Below, in pieces: positions 53,275 through 61,845 of a DNA stretch of 64,000 bases. Source of the DNA: Nitratiruptor sp. SB155-2 (GTDB taxonomy: Bacteria > Campylobacterota > Campylobacteria > Campylobacterales > Nitratiruptoraceae); NCBI RefSeq assembly GCF_000010325.1, contig NC_009662.1:1012501-1076500 (forward strand). The letters are read 5' to 3'. Positions within the stretch are counted from its first letter, which is position 1. Every line of letters begins with the position of its first letter. Below the pieces are notes generated by a model that saw nothing but the letters and a program-made list of their open reading frames with translations, ran no database searches and was not told where the DNA came from. A program made the translations under genes and the position numbers.

Positions 53275-54020
53275 CAAACCTCCTCCATGAGTTTTGGTAA
53301 ATCTGCAATAGATTCTATCAAAAAATCGGGCCGTCCTTTTAACAGGTCTTTTTCTTTAAATTTTCCAGTTTTGACCATAACCGTAGTAATCCAACAAGCC
53401 TTTGCACCTAAAATATCACTTTCTATATCATCTCCTACCATAACTACTTCCTCTTTTTTAAGCCCCATGCTTTCAAGTGCCAGTGCGAAAAATTCACAGT
53501 TTGGTTTTCCTAAAATTTTTGCCATTTTGTCACTCGCATACTCCAAACATTTTACAAAACCGCCGGCATCGAGACTCAAACCATCTATATCTTTGAAATA
53601 TCTATTCATATTAGTTGCTATGAAGCCTGCTCCAGATTCAAGATAGCGAAATCCTTCATTCAGTGCATCGTATGTAAAGTTTTTATAGGCATCACACACA
53701 AGAACATATTTCATCGCACCATCCAAATCATCAAAATAGTTTTTCGCTTCATCTGTCCCTATTACATACGCTTTAGCATTTTGGCTTTTCAAAAAAAGCT
53801 TTGCCGCACTCAAAGCTGTAAAAAGTTCCTCTTCATAGATATCGAATCCCATATTGCGTAGTTTTTCCAATAAATTTTTTGGAGGCACTCTGCTCGTATT
53901 TGATAAAAACCGAATCGTGTAGCGTTCACGAAGGACACAAAGAGCCTCTTTTGCTCCTTTTATGGAACTGTCTCCCTCATACAGCACGCCTCCGATATCA
54001 AGAAGTATTCCTTTTTTCAT
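53274..54020 (-). CDS. HAD-superfamily IIA phosphatase-like protein
   Basis: The 248-residue protein has HAD motif I in [24 protein letters not shown], motif II in [11 protein letters not shown], and a C2-type cap with [10 protein letters not shown]. The C-terminal motif [19 protein letters not shown] follows. In motif I the usual second Asp (DxD) is replaced by Gly (DIGG). The same position is Ser in LHPP/HDHD2-type relatives (DISG), so this group may differ in catalysis. NagD-like nucleotide or sugar phosphatase activity is a guess. It overlaps cmoB and the ArsC-like gene by four bases each. Confidence 0.85.
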
Positions 54021-54916
54021 CTTTTTCTCCTTAGTCTTACATAGACTCGTTGTGGAGCGGGGTAACCTTCCACAGTTCGTTTAGGATCGGCAGGATCCAA
54101 AAAATTTTCCAAGCTCTCACCCAATATCCATTCCGTTTTTCTTTGTTCTTCAAATGTGGTCGGTTTAGTTGCCAATATTTCAAAATATTCAAATCCCGCC
54201 TTTTGGCACCAGTTTTGCAATGCTTTGATGGTTGGAACAAAATGGACATTTGGGATTTTCGAGTAGGTTTTACCAGGGCACAACGCAACTGGATCTTCCC
54301 CTTCGATATAAAATGTATCCAAAAAGATCTCTCCACCCTCTTTTAATCCTTGTTTGAGCCATTTGAGCATCGCTATGGGGTCGCTTCGGTGATACAAAAC
54401 GCCTAAGCAAAATATCACATCAAATTTTTTGCCATACCTGGGCACATGTTCCACTCCCAGAAGTTCATACACAATACTGCTTTGTACAAAATGGTTGATA
54501 AAGTCAAACTGGGTTCGAAAAAGCGGTGATGGATCAAATCCAGTCAAAGATCTTGGATGGTGCGTAAGCATTCGAAACATATAGTAGCCATTGTTACAGC
54601 CAATATCCGCTACATCCTTTCCTTCTAGATCAAAATGTGGCTCTAAAAGATTGTATTTGATAAAACTTTTCCACTCACTATCTATGTATGTGCCAAAAAC
54701 ATCGAATGGACCTTTTCTCCAGGGTCTCATCGCCCATGCTGTCTCGAAAACCTGTTCTTGTAGACTCCGTGGTATGTTTCCAGTAATTTTGATCACATCT
54801 CCGAGCTCCACATCGCATTCCACTTTAGGCATCTGGGAAAGCTTTTCTCTCAGTGGAGCGATATTTTTCCACCGTAACCATCCCTCTCGCTCAATCTTTA
54901 TCTCCTCTATCTCCAT
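54017..54916 (-). CDS. cmoB: tRNA uridine-34 5-carboxymethyltransferase CmoB
   Basis: CmoB transfers a carboxymethyl group from carboxy-SAM to hydroxyuridine in tRNA position 34, forming cmo5U. The 299-residue protein has [21 protein letters not shown], the SAM site [43 protein letters not shown], and [22 protein letters not shown]. All are specific to CmoB. The ATG at 54916 has GGAGGGATGTTCT before it; an upstream start at 54949 is in frame but not needed. CmoA, which makes the cofactor, is not in the window. Confidence 0.95.
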
Positions 54917-54969
54917 AGAACATCCCTCCATTTTTTTGTATGATAACAAATATTTTTGAAAGAGGTGCT

Positions 54970-55497
54970 ATGCTTATCATTGCCGCAACATATACCGAAA
55001 TCGCTCCATTGATAGAACGTTTGAATATGCAAATGATAGAAAACAAACCATTTTTACTGTTTGCAAATGAAAAAGATCGCATAGTTATAAGCGGTATAGG
55101 AAAAATCAAAGCCGCTGCAGCACTTTCATATGCTCTTTCTCAAAAACGAGAGCACATCTATAACTTTGGATATGCAGGGGGAGAACATGTTGGTGGCATG
55201 TATACTATCCATAAAGTTGTCGATAAAGAGAGTGAAAAAGTTTTTCATATCGACACCCTTCCAAAACTGCCTCGAACGAGTTGCACCACCTTTTCAAAGC
55301 CCGTTACTACAAAACAGAAAACGTTAGTGGATATGGAGGCAAGTGCCATAGTGGAAACAGCCAGACTATTCAAAACACCTGTTTATGTAATCAAACTTGT
55401 CTCTGACAAATTCGAACCACAAACGTTGCAAAGAAAATCTCTGTTGACAACAAACCAGATAGACCAACTCTTAAGCCTTCTTTCGTTACAATCCTAA
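54970..55497 (+). CDS. Shortened MTA/SAH nucleosidase-like protein
   Basis: The 175-residue protein resembles nucleoside phosphorylase/MTAN enzymes, which cleave the N-glycosidic bond of methylthioadenosine, SAH or aminofutalosine. It begins MLIIAATYTEIAPLIERL with the Glu position of MTAN Glu12, has ISGIGKIKAAAALSYAL, then VDMEASAIVETARLF (the adenine/ribose contact) and VIKLVSDKFE with the catalytic Asp. MTAN is usually about 230 residues; here the middle section between about residues 70 and 110 is compressed. The ATG at 54970 follows GAAAGAGGTGCT. The enzyme may be active, altered or degenerating. Confidence 0.7.
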   Translation: MLIIAATYTEIAPLIERLNMQMIENKPFLLFANEKDRIVISGIGKIKAAAALSYALSQKREHIYNFGYAGGEHVGGMYTIHKVVDKESEKVFHIDTLPKLPRTSCTTFSKPVTTKQKTLVDMEASAIVETARLFKTPVYVIKLVSDKFEPQTLQRKSLLTTNQIDQLLSLLSLQS

Positions 55498-55517
55498 AAA
55501 TTTCGTAAAGGATAGCA

Positions 55518-56396
55518 ATGACTTTACAAAAGAAAGCCACGATAGTAGCAAGCACTGTCGCTACTATTTTAGTACTCATCAAGCTAGTTATTGGCATTTT
55601 AAGCGGCTCTGCAGCAGTACTTGCAAGCGCAATCGATTCGATTCTCGATATTGCGATATCGATGTTCAACTATTTTGCCATTTCAAAAGCGGAAAAAGCA
55701 CCAACGGAAAAGTTCAACTACGGTTTGGGCAAGATAGAAGCACTTGCAGCTGTTATCGAAGGGACCATCATTACTATTTCGGGCCTTTTTATCTTTTACA
55801 AAGGAGTCGATAACATCTGGCATCAAAGACAGATAGCCTATCTCAACGATTCCATTATCGTGATGATAATTTCTATCGTTCTTACGGGGGGACTCGTTCT
55901 CTTTCTTAACCATGTATATCAAAAGACAAAAAACATGGTGGTAAAATCGGACGCTCTGCACTACAAAACAGACCTTTTTTCCAACTCTGCCGTTTTACTT
56001 TCATTGGCCATTATATATTTTACCGACTGGCACTGGATCGATGGCGTATTCGGTATCGCGATAGCTCTTTATATCATCAAAGAGGCTTTTGAACTCATCA
56101 AAGAGGGTACGCTTATTCTTTTGGATGTGGCGCTGGATGAACAGTATGTAGAAAGAATCAAACAGATTATTACTGAACAGCCGGAAGTGACTGACTATCA
56201 CTATTTACGGACAAGAAGAAGCGGAGATACAAACTTTGTGGATGTTCATGTGGTTTTTACACCAGAAATCTCACTTTTGGATGCACACAGAGTTTCAGAC
56301 AAAATCGAAGAGGAGATCAAGAAGCTCGATCCGGATTCTGAATGGAATATCACAATCCATCTCGATCCTTACGACGACTCTCCTCACAACGACTGA
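55518..56396 (+). CDS. Cation diffusion facilitator, FieF-like
   Basis: CDF proteins export Zn2+, Fe2+, Mn2+ or related ions by proton antiport. The 292-residue protein has six membrane helices (about residues 8-205). TM2 carries the metal site D-x3-D in AIDSILDIAISMFNYF, and TM5 carries H-x3-D in ALHYKTDLFSN, giving the Asp-Asp/His-Asp set of FieF/YiiP. GLGKIEALAAVIEG, a CDF signature, follows TM2. The C-terminal cytoplasmic domain (about 210-292) has TRRSGDTNFVDVHVVF and ITIHLDPYDD. Metal choice is not certain from sequence. Confidence 0.92.
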   Translation: MTLQKKATIVASTVATILVLIKLVIGILSGSAAVLASAIDSILDIAISMFNYFAISKAEKAPTEKFNYGLGKIEALAAVIEGTIITISGLFIFYKGVDNIWHQRQIAYLNDSIIVMIISIVLTGGLVLFLNHVYQKTKNMVVKSDALHYKTDLFSNSAVLLSLAIIYFTDWHWIDGVFGIAIALYIIKEAFELIKEGTLILLDVALDEQYVERIKQIITEQPEVTDYHYLRTRRSGDTNFVDVHVVFTPEISLLDAHRVSDKIEEEIKKLDPDSEWNITIHLDPYDDSPHND

Positions 56397-57965
56397 TTAT
56401 CGGGCGTACTCTATCGCCCTATTCTCTCGAATAACATTGACTTTTATCTCCCCTGGATACTGTACTCCAGTTTCGATATCTTTAGCGATCTCTTTAGCCA
56501 AGAGGACCGCTTCATTGTCATTGACGAGATCTGCATTGACAATGACTCGCACTTCTCGTCCTGCATTGATCGCATACGCCTTTTTCACTCCTGGCTTGCT
56601 TAAGGCTATCTCTTCAATGGCTTGAACCCGCTTCAAAAAGGCTTCGAGTACTTCTCGTCTGGCACCAGGTCGAGCCGCACTGAGGGTATCTGCTGCACAG
56701 ACTGCCGCAGCTTCGATACTCCTTGGCTCTTCATGACCATGGTGCGCATATATTGCGTTGATAACCACGTCCGGCTCTTTATAGCGTTTACAGATTTCAG
56801 CGCCCAGATCCACATGGCTACCGCTGTACTCATGCGTAAGAGCCTTGCCGATATCGTGTAGAAGTCCGGCACGTTTCGCCATCACTTCATCACCACCCAT
56901 CTCTGCTGCCATGATGCCGGCAAGATGCGCAACCTCTAAAGAGTGTCCCAGAGCGTTTTGCCCGTAACTCGCTCGAAACTTGAGACGGCCTATGAGTTTA
57001 ACGATTTCTGGATGTATCAGACCGATTCCAAGGTCAATGACAATATTTTCACCCTCTTCCAAAAGCTGCTGGTCAAACTCCTCTTTCACCTTTTCATAAA
57101 TCTCTTCGATTCTCGATGGCTGAATTCTTCCATCTTCAACCAAAAGTTCGATTACCTTTGTTGCAATGGCTCGTCTGTAGAGATTGAAAGAGCTCAAAAT
57201 AATCGCATTTGGAGTATCATCGATGATGATGTCCACGCCAAGCAGCATCTCCAAAGTCTTGATATTGCGTCCCTCTTTTCCAATGATGCGCCCTTTGATA
57301 TCCTCACTTGGAATGCTAACAGTGTTGATCAGCCGCTCTGCCGCGAACTCTCCGGCAAACCTCGTTGTGGCTTGGGCGATGATGTAGTTCGCTCTTCGTT
57401 TTGCTTCTCTTTTTGCTTCTTCTTCATATTTTCTCACAATATTGGCAATTTCGAGACGACTCTCTTCTTCTGCCTTTTGTAAGATGAGATTTTTCGCTTC
57501 TTCGAGCGTCAGTCCTGCTTGCTGTTGAAGGGCTTCTAGAACCTCTTGATACTTCTCCTGATATCGTTTTTTAAGCTCTTCATATTCATTTTTGAGCCTA
57601 TTGATCTCTTCTCGCTCAGCTTTGATTTCCTGCTTTTCGAGCGTAATGTGTTTCAGTTCGTCCTTGAACATCTGCTTCAAGGACATCTCTTTTTCCATTA
57701 GTTCATTAAAACGCTCTTCATAATCACGTTTAAGTTCTTCGAGCTTCTTTTCAAAATCCCTCTTCAGTTCAAGTTCGGCTTCTTTGACCTGAACTTGGGC
57801 ATTTTGCAAAATTTTTTCAGCCTCATGCTCAATCGCTTTGGCCTTGGCTCTGGCTTGTTCTTCATAAATTTTCAGTTTATCTTTTTCTATTTTTTTCGAT
57901 AGCAAATATCCTGCAGCGCCGCTTATGATGGCTGCAGAACTTCCTACTAAAATCTCTACCCACAT
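56397..57965 (-). CDS. rny: Ribonuclease Y
   Basis: RNase Y is a membrane-anchored endoribonuclease that starts mRNA decay. From ATG at 57965 the protein is 522 residues. It has an N-terminal membrane helix (WVEILVGSSAAIISGAAGYLL) and a long coiled coil (about residues 25-165). The KH domain has SEDIKGRIIGKEGRNIKTLE, the HD domain has GLLHDIGKALTHEYSGSHVDLG, and a C-terminal domain is complete. Campylobacterota lack RNase E, so this may be the main decay enzyme. The first 90 bases overlap the end of the cyclo-ligase gene upstream. GTG at 57968 is the alternative start. Confidence 0.96.
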   Translation of the reverse strand: MWVEILVGSSAAIISGAAGYLLSKKIEKDKLKIYEEQARAKAKAIEHEAEKILQNAQVQVKEAELELKRDFEKKLEELKRDYEERFNELMEKEMSLKQMFKDELKHITLEKQEIKAEREEINRLKNEYEELKKRYQEKYQEVLEALQQQAGLTLEEAKNLILQKAEEESRLEIANIVRKYEEEAKREAKRRANYIIAQATTRFAGEFAAERLINTVSIPSEDIKGRIIGKEGRNIKTLEMLLGVDIIIDDTPNAIILSSFNLYRRAIATKVIELLVEDGRIQPSRIEEIYEKVKEEFDQQLLEEGENIVIDLGIGLIHPEIVKLIGRLKFRASYGQNALGHSLEVAHLAGIMAAEMGGDEVMAKRAGLLHDIGKALTHEYSGSHVDLGAEICKRYKEPDVVINAIYAHHGHEEPRSIEAAAVCAADTLSAARPGARREVLEAFLKRVQAIEEIALSKPGVKKAYAINAGREVRVIVNADLVNDNEAVLLAKEIAKDIETGVQYPGEIKVNVIRENRAIEYAR

Positions 57966-58512
57966 CACTATCCCCTCGTATATAAATTTTTTTCGGGGTA
58001 ATTAAAAAATCTCCACGTACATCGTACGAATCACAGATTCTCTCTTTTGTAATACACTCTTTTGTTTGTACAAAGATTACAACTGGCCGATATGGCAAAG
58101 CAGCCATAAATCTATCGTACATTCCTTTTCCAAATCCAATTCGACGAAAATCCCCGTCTACCCCGATGACAGGAATCAAAACTATATCAATTTTTGTTTC
58201 AAAAAAAGAGTTGGGCGGCTCTTTTATGCCAAATTTTCCTCTTTTTATAGGTAATCTGAATTTTACCATCTTGAAACTTTGCCCTTGCATAAAGGGGACA
58301 AATATATTTTTTTCCCTTCTTAGATGAGCAAAAAATCCAAAAAGATCTGGTTCATGGGACATTGGCATAAAAACGAGCATATTGTTAGATTTAAGTGCAT
58401 CAAGAACAAATTGGAGATTGGATTGAAGCATCTTGTGAAGCTTCCTTGGAACCGGTCTTTTGAAAAGTTTCTCTTTGCATCTGTTTCGAAACAGCACTTT
58501 AGGTGAACTCAT
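57877..58512 (-). CDS. 5-formyltetrahydrofolate cyclo-ligase family protein
   Basis: The family converts 5-formyl-THF to 5,10-methenyl-THF with ATP. The 211-residue protein has MPMSHEPDLFGFFAHLRREKNIFVPF, then VLIPVIGVDGDFRRIGFGKGMYDRFMAALP, the folate/ATP-binding signature, and VRGDFLITPKKIYIR, where most members end. About 32 further basic residues follow, ending IFAIEKNRKR, and these lie entirely within the start of rny on another frame. The extension is probably a by-product of the overlap rather than a domain. The two genes share 92 bases. Confidence 0.88.
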   Translation of the reverse strand: MSSPKVLFRNRCKEKLFKRPVPRKLHKMLQSNLQFVLDALKSNNMLVFMPMSHEPDLFGFFAHLRREKNIFVPFMQGQSFKMVKFRLPIKRGKFGIKEPPNSFFETKIDIVLIPVIGVDGDFRRIGFGKGMYDRFMAALPYRPVVIFVQTKECITKERICDSYDVRGDFLITPKKIYIRGDSDVGRDFSRKFCSHHKRRCRIFAIEKNRKR

Positions 58513-58529
58513 TTTAAGCCTTCATTGAA

Positions 58530-58535
58530 TATAAT
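58530..58535 (+). promoter_or_regulatory. -10 element upstream of the TlpA-like/ftsY/radA genes
   Basis: TATAAT, 30 bases before the ATG at 58566, in the 53-base divergent gap shared with the cyclo-ligase gene. AAAGGATCACG follows as ribosome site. The perfect hexamer is the only evidence. Confidence 0.5.
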
Positions 58536-58565
58536 GTAACCCGATTTTACTACAAAAGGATCACG

Positions 58566-59126
58566 ATGCAAAAACTCCTTCTTCCTCTGTTGATACTGAT
58601 GTTACTTACAGGTTGTACAAAAAAAGAGGAGAAACAAAAGAAGGTTTCACAACCGATTGAAAAAGCTGTCAAGAAAGAGACACCACCTGTCTATACATTT
58701 CACGATACGAACGATAAAACAAGAGTAGTCAAAATCGTTGATGACAAATTCATCATTCCCAATGGAAAAAATATTGAAATATTTATCTTTTTTGCAACAT
58801 GGTGTCCTTCATGCAAGGCTGAAATTCCGGAACTCAATGAACTGTATAAAACTTTCAAAACGAGAATAGACATTGTCGCCTTACCTTTAGACGGCAAAAA
58901 CCTTGATACATTTATACAAACATATAATATGAAATACTTCGTCTCACGGACCATAGATAAAAACCTACAATTTGCCAAAAAGGTCTATGCAATGCTTCAA
59001 GCAGGAGCCAATATGCCTATTCCCTTGACTTTAGTGTTGCAAAATGGCAAATATTACATACACTATATAGGAGCGGTTCCCTATGAAGTTCTCAATAGTG
59101 ATATAAAAAAGGCTTTAGGAGAGTAA
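58566..59126 (+). CDS. TlpA-like thiol-disulfide oxidoreductase lipoprotein
   Basis: The 186-residue protein starts MQKLLLPLLILMLLTGCTKKEEKQ, a lipoprotein signal with lipobox LTGC (Cys17). A charged linker precedes a thioredoxin-fold domain (about residues 55-185) with active site WCPSC in IFFATWCPSCKAEIPELNELYKTF. The cis-Pro loop is MPIPLTLVLQNG. TlpA/ResA-type proteins reduce periplasmic thiols, for example in cytochrome c maturation. It is the first gene of a run with ftsY and radA, only three bases before ftsY. Confidence 0.88.
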   Translation: MQKLLLPLLILMLLTGCTKKEEKQKKVSQPIEKAVKKETPPVYTFHDTNDKTRVVKIVDDKFIIPNGKNIEIFIFFATWCPSCKAEIPELNELYKTFKTRIDIVALPLDGKNLDTFIQTYNMKYFVSRTIDKNLQFAKKVYAMLQAGANMPIPLTLVLQNGKYYIHYIGAVPYEVLNSDIKKALGE

Positions 59127-59129
59127 ATT

Positions 59130-59990
59130 ATGTTTGGTTTTATCAAAAAAGCACTTAAAAAGACTGTAGAAAATATTGAAGAGCATACACCCAAGAAAAA
59201 ATATGCCATGCCTGAAGAGATTGAAGAGATCTTGATAGAAGCGGATGTAGAGTATGATTTGGTAGAAAAAATCGTCAACTCATTACCAGGTAAAATCAAT
59301 AGAGTCGCACTCAAAAATGAGCTCCTTTTCCTCTTCAAACCTGCTTCTATCAAGGAAGTGGACGTCAAACCTTTCGTTGAACTGATTTTAGGTGTCAATG
59401 GCGCCGGAAAGACGACAACCATTGCAAAACTCGCTTACAGATACAAACGAGAAGGAAAAAGTGTCATTTTGGGTGCAGCCGATACTTTCAGGGCTGCGGC
59501 TATCGAACAATTGACAAAATGGGCAGATAAGCTCGATGTTCCTATTGTTGCTACGAAGCAGGGACATGACCCCTCAGCAGTCGCCTATGATACGATTCAA
59601 AAAGCGAAATCGAAGGGTATCGATCACGTACTCATAGATACTGCCGGAAGGCTCCACACCCAATCGAATCTAGCCGAAGAGCTGAAAAAAATTGTTCGAA
59701 TATGTGGGAAAGCCATGGAAGGTGCACCACATAGAAAGTTGTTGATACTCGATGGGACTCAGGGCAATTCTGCTATCCATCAAGCGAAAGCTTTTCATGA
59801 GATGGTCGGTGTAGACGGTATTATCGTTACTAAACTTGATGGTACGGCCAAAGGCGGTGCGCTTTTGAGTATTTCCCATGAAATGGGCCTGCCTATACTC
59901 TATGTAGGAACGGGAGAGAAGATGGAGGACTTGGCTCCATTCGATCCAAACGAATATGTGGATACCATACTCGATGCGATATTTGTCTAA
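59130..59990 (+). CDS. ftsY: Signal recognition particle receptor FtsY
   Basis: FtsY receives SRP-bound ribosomes at the inner membrane and starts co-translational insertion. The 286-residue protein has the N domain (about 1-80), the G1 loop GVNGAGKTT at residues 88-96, and AADTFRAAAIEQL. DTAGRLHTQSNLAEEL (G3), TKLDGTAKGGALL (G4), and GTGEKMEDLAPFDP follow. The acidic A domain of E. coli FtsY is absent, as in other Campylobacterota; a short basic amphipathic N-terminus (MFGFIKKALKKTV) probably binds lipid. Its end overlaps the next gene. Confidence 0.97.
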   Translation: MFGFIKKALKKTVENIEEHTPKKKYAMPEEIEEILIEADVEYDLVEKIVNSLPGKINRVALKNELLFLFKPASIKEVDVKPFVELILGVNGAGKTTTIAKLAYRYKREGKSVILGAADTFRAAAIEQLTKWADKLDVPIVATKQGHDPSAVAYDTIQKAKSKGIDHVLIDTAGRLHTQSNLAEELKKIVRICGKAMEGAPHRKLLILDGTQGNSAIHQAKAFHEMVGVDGIIVTKLDGTAKGGALLSISHEMGLPILYVGTGEKMEDLAPFDPNEYVDTILDAIFV

Positions 59991-60216
59991 TTTAGAAATC
60001 GTCTTCTATGCAGGGGCGGGGATCATCATATTGCTTTTCGTTTCTGTCCTCATTGGCAGATTCAAAGATGAAAAAATCGATTTTCGTGAACATAAATGGA
60101 TTATCTTTACATATGTCTTGCTTATGATACTTGCAATTTGGGTATGGCGCTATATGTTTGATACCTTTTTTAGTGAAGAGCTTCTTATGCTTCTCAAAAA
60201 TAGATGGGTACTGTAA
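59974..60216 (+). CDS. Small two-helix membrane protein of unknown function
   Basis: This 80-residue protein starts inside the end of ftsY (ATG 59974; GTG at 59956 is an alternative). It has two membrane helices: IVFYAGAGIIILLFVSVLIG (about residues 8-27) and WIIFTYVLLMILAIWVWRYMF (about 40-60). A charged loop with KDEKIDFREHKW joins them. I do not recognise the family. Its stop overlaps the radA start (TAATG), so the three genes ftsY-orf-radA are coupled. The link to FtsY suggests a membrane role but is not evidence of function. Confidence 0.7.
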   Translation: MRYLSNLEIVFYAGAGIIILLFVSVLIGRFKDEKIDFREHKWIIFTYVLLMILAIWVWRYMFDTFFSEELLMLLKNRWVL

Positions 60217-61553
60217 TGGCAAACAAGAGCATCTACGAATGTCAACACTGCGGATATCAAAGTGCCAAATGGATGGGAAAATGTGTCAATTGCGGTGCTT
60301 GGGAATCGTTTATACAAATAAGCGCAAAAGATCAAAAAATACAAAAACAAGTAGAACGCTCATCCCACTCTCAACCAAAACCTATTACGGAAATTGAAAA
60401 AGAGAAAATTCAGAGGATTTCAACCGGAAGCGAAGAGCTGGATCTTGTCCTTGGAGGTGGACTTGTTGAGGGTTCACTCGTCTTGGTAGGAGGAAGCCCA
60501 GGCGTTGGAAAATCGACGCTTTTGCTAAAAACCTGTGCCAATGTAGCAAAAAGCGGGAAAAAAGTTTTATATGTGAGTGCCGAAGAGTCTGCAAGCCAGA
60601 TAAAAATGAGGGCCGATAGAATCGATGCCAATCACCCAAACCTATTTTTGTTGAATGAACTCATTTTGGAAAATATCGTGACGCAGCTAAAAACCGATCA
60701 CTATGGTCTACTTGTCATCGACTCCATTCAAACGATATATTCTGAAGAAGTAACTGCGGCTCCTGGAACGGTCAGTCAGGTCAAAGCTGTCACATTTGAG
60801 CTGATGCGTCTGGCAAAATCGATGAAGCTTCCCGTTTTTATTATCGGCCATATTACTAAAGAGGGATCCATCGCAGGACCCAGAGTTCTTGAACATATGG
60901 TAGACACAGTACTCTATTTTGAAGGGGACAGTTCAAAAGAGATACGGATGCTGCGAGGTTTTAAAAACAGATTCGGCAGCATAAGCGAAGTCGGCATTTT
61001 TGAAATGACACAAAGAGGTCTTATAAGTGCTAAAGATATCTCCAAACGATTCTTTCAAAGAGGCTCTTCTCAGGTCGGCTCTGCTGCCACGGTAGTGATG
61101 GAGGGGAGCCGTCCCATAATCTTGGAAGTTCAAGCACTTGTAGCGGAGACAGGTTATCCGACTCCTAAAAGGAGTACAACAGGATATGACTCAAGTAGAC
61201 TCACGATGCTTTTGGCACTCCTTGAGAAAAAACTCGATTTGCCGTTTAATCAATACGATGTCTTTGTCAATATCGCTGGAGGCATCAAAATAGCAGAAAC
61301 TGCCGCGGATTTGGCAGTCGTTGCTGCTATTTTAAGTAGTTTTCGTAACAGACCGCTCAGTGAAGAGACAATCTTTTTGGGTGAAGTTGGCTTAACTGGA
61401 GAAATAAAAGATATAATGATGCTTGACAACAGACTCAAAGAGGCTTCGAGTCAAGGTTTTACAAAGGCAATAGTCCCTTCAAAACCGTTGCAATCCATAG
61501 AAATAAAGACATATGAAGTCAAAAGTGTCGAACAAATCATAGATTGGATGTAA
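60216..61553 (+). CDS. radA: DNA repair protein RadA (Sms)
   Basis: RadA is a RecA-like ATPase that extends D-loops and processes recombination intermediates. From ATG 60216 the 445-residue protein has a zinc ribbon with Cys at 9, 12, 23 and 26 (CQHCGYQSAKWMGKCVNCG), and Walker A GGSPGVGKST near residue 95. The RadA-specific KNRFGS motif and a C-terminal Lon-protease-like domain (about 285-445) with AGGIKIAETAADLAVVAAI are both present. An earlier in-frame ATG at 60204 lies in the previous gene and lacks a ribosome site. RadA is also used in natural transformation, which may matter given the operon at 4059-13243. Confidence 0.97.
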   Translation: MANKSIYECQHCGYQSAKWMGKCVNCGAWESFIQISAKDQKIQKQVERSSHSQPKPITEIEKEKIQRISTGSEELDLVLGGGLVEGSLVLVGGSPGVGKSTLLLKTCANVAKSGKKVLYVSAEESASQIKMRADRIDANHPNLFLLNELILENIVTQLKTDHYGLLVIDSIQTIYSEEVTAAPGTVSQVKAVTFELMRLAKSMKLPVFIIGHITKEGSIAGPRVLEHMVDTVLYFEGDSSKEIRMLRGFKNRFGSISEVGIFEMTQRGLISAKDISKRFFQRGSSQVGSAATVVMEGSRPIILEVQALVAETGYPTPKRSTTGYDSSRLTMLLALLEKKLDLPFNQYDVFVNIAGGIKIAETAADLAVVAAILSSFRNRPLSEETIFLGEVGLTGEIKDIMMLDNRLKEASSQGFTKAIVPSKPLQSIEIKTYEVKSVEQIIDWM

Positions 61554-61563
61554 AGGAGAATCA

Positions 61564-61830
61564 ATGAAAAACAAGTGTAAAGCGCATATGAGTATGGAAG
61601 AGCGCTATTCGAAACTGGAAATCGAATACAACTCACTTGAAGAGAAGAAAAATATTTGCAATCTCGTCAATGACTTAATCGCGAAATACAGAATTTCCCC
61701 ACAAATTACCGTTGAACCTAAAGATATAGAGAATGGAGAATATGTTATCGAGTTTCACGACGATTACGACAAAAAAGCTGGACCATTCTTTGAAGATCTT
61801 ATAAAAAAGCTTGATATTACCTGTGACTGA
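61564..61830 (+). CDS. Small conserved-looking hypothetical protein
   Basis: This 88-residue protein begins MKNKCKAHMSMEERYSKLEIEYNSLEEKKNICNLVNDLIAKYRISP, helical and charged. A beta-rich end follows: YVIEFHDDYDKKAGPFFEDLIKKLDITCD. Two cysteines near the start (KNKCKAH, NICNLV) and one at the end are the only notable residues. AAAGGAGAATCA precedes the ATG, so it is very likely translated after radA. I do not recognise the family. The stop abuts the convergent MlaE-like gene in a bulged hairpin. Confidence 0.6.
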   Translation: MKNKCKAHMSMEERYSKLEIEYNSLEEKKNICNLVNDLIAKYRISPQITVEPKDIENGEYVIEFHDDYDKKAGPFFEDLIKKLDITCD

Positions 61831-61845
61831 TTACCAGTCCAGGTA
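61818..61845. terminator. Bidirectional hairpin over both stops of the 88-aa gene and the MlaE-like gene
   Basis: TACCTG (61818-61823), a bulged T, GACTG (61825-61829), loop ATTAC, then CAGTC (61835-61839) and CAGGTA (61840-61845). This gives an 11-bp stem with one bulge. Both stop codons (TGA at 61828-61830, and the minus-strand stop at 61831-61833) are in or next to the loop. On the minus strand a run of six T follows about 12 bases downstream, giving an imperfect terminator there. Confidence 0.6.

Noticed and set aside
56402-56419. GGGCG / CGCCC hairpin after the CDF gene
   Set aside because: A 5-bp stem with an 8-base loop lies within the rny coding end and has no U-run; I could not separate it from chance.
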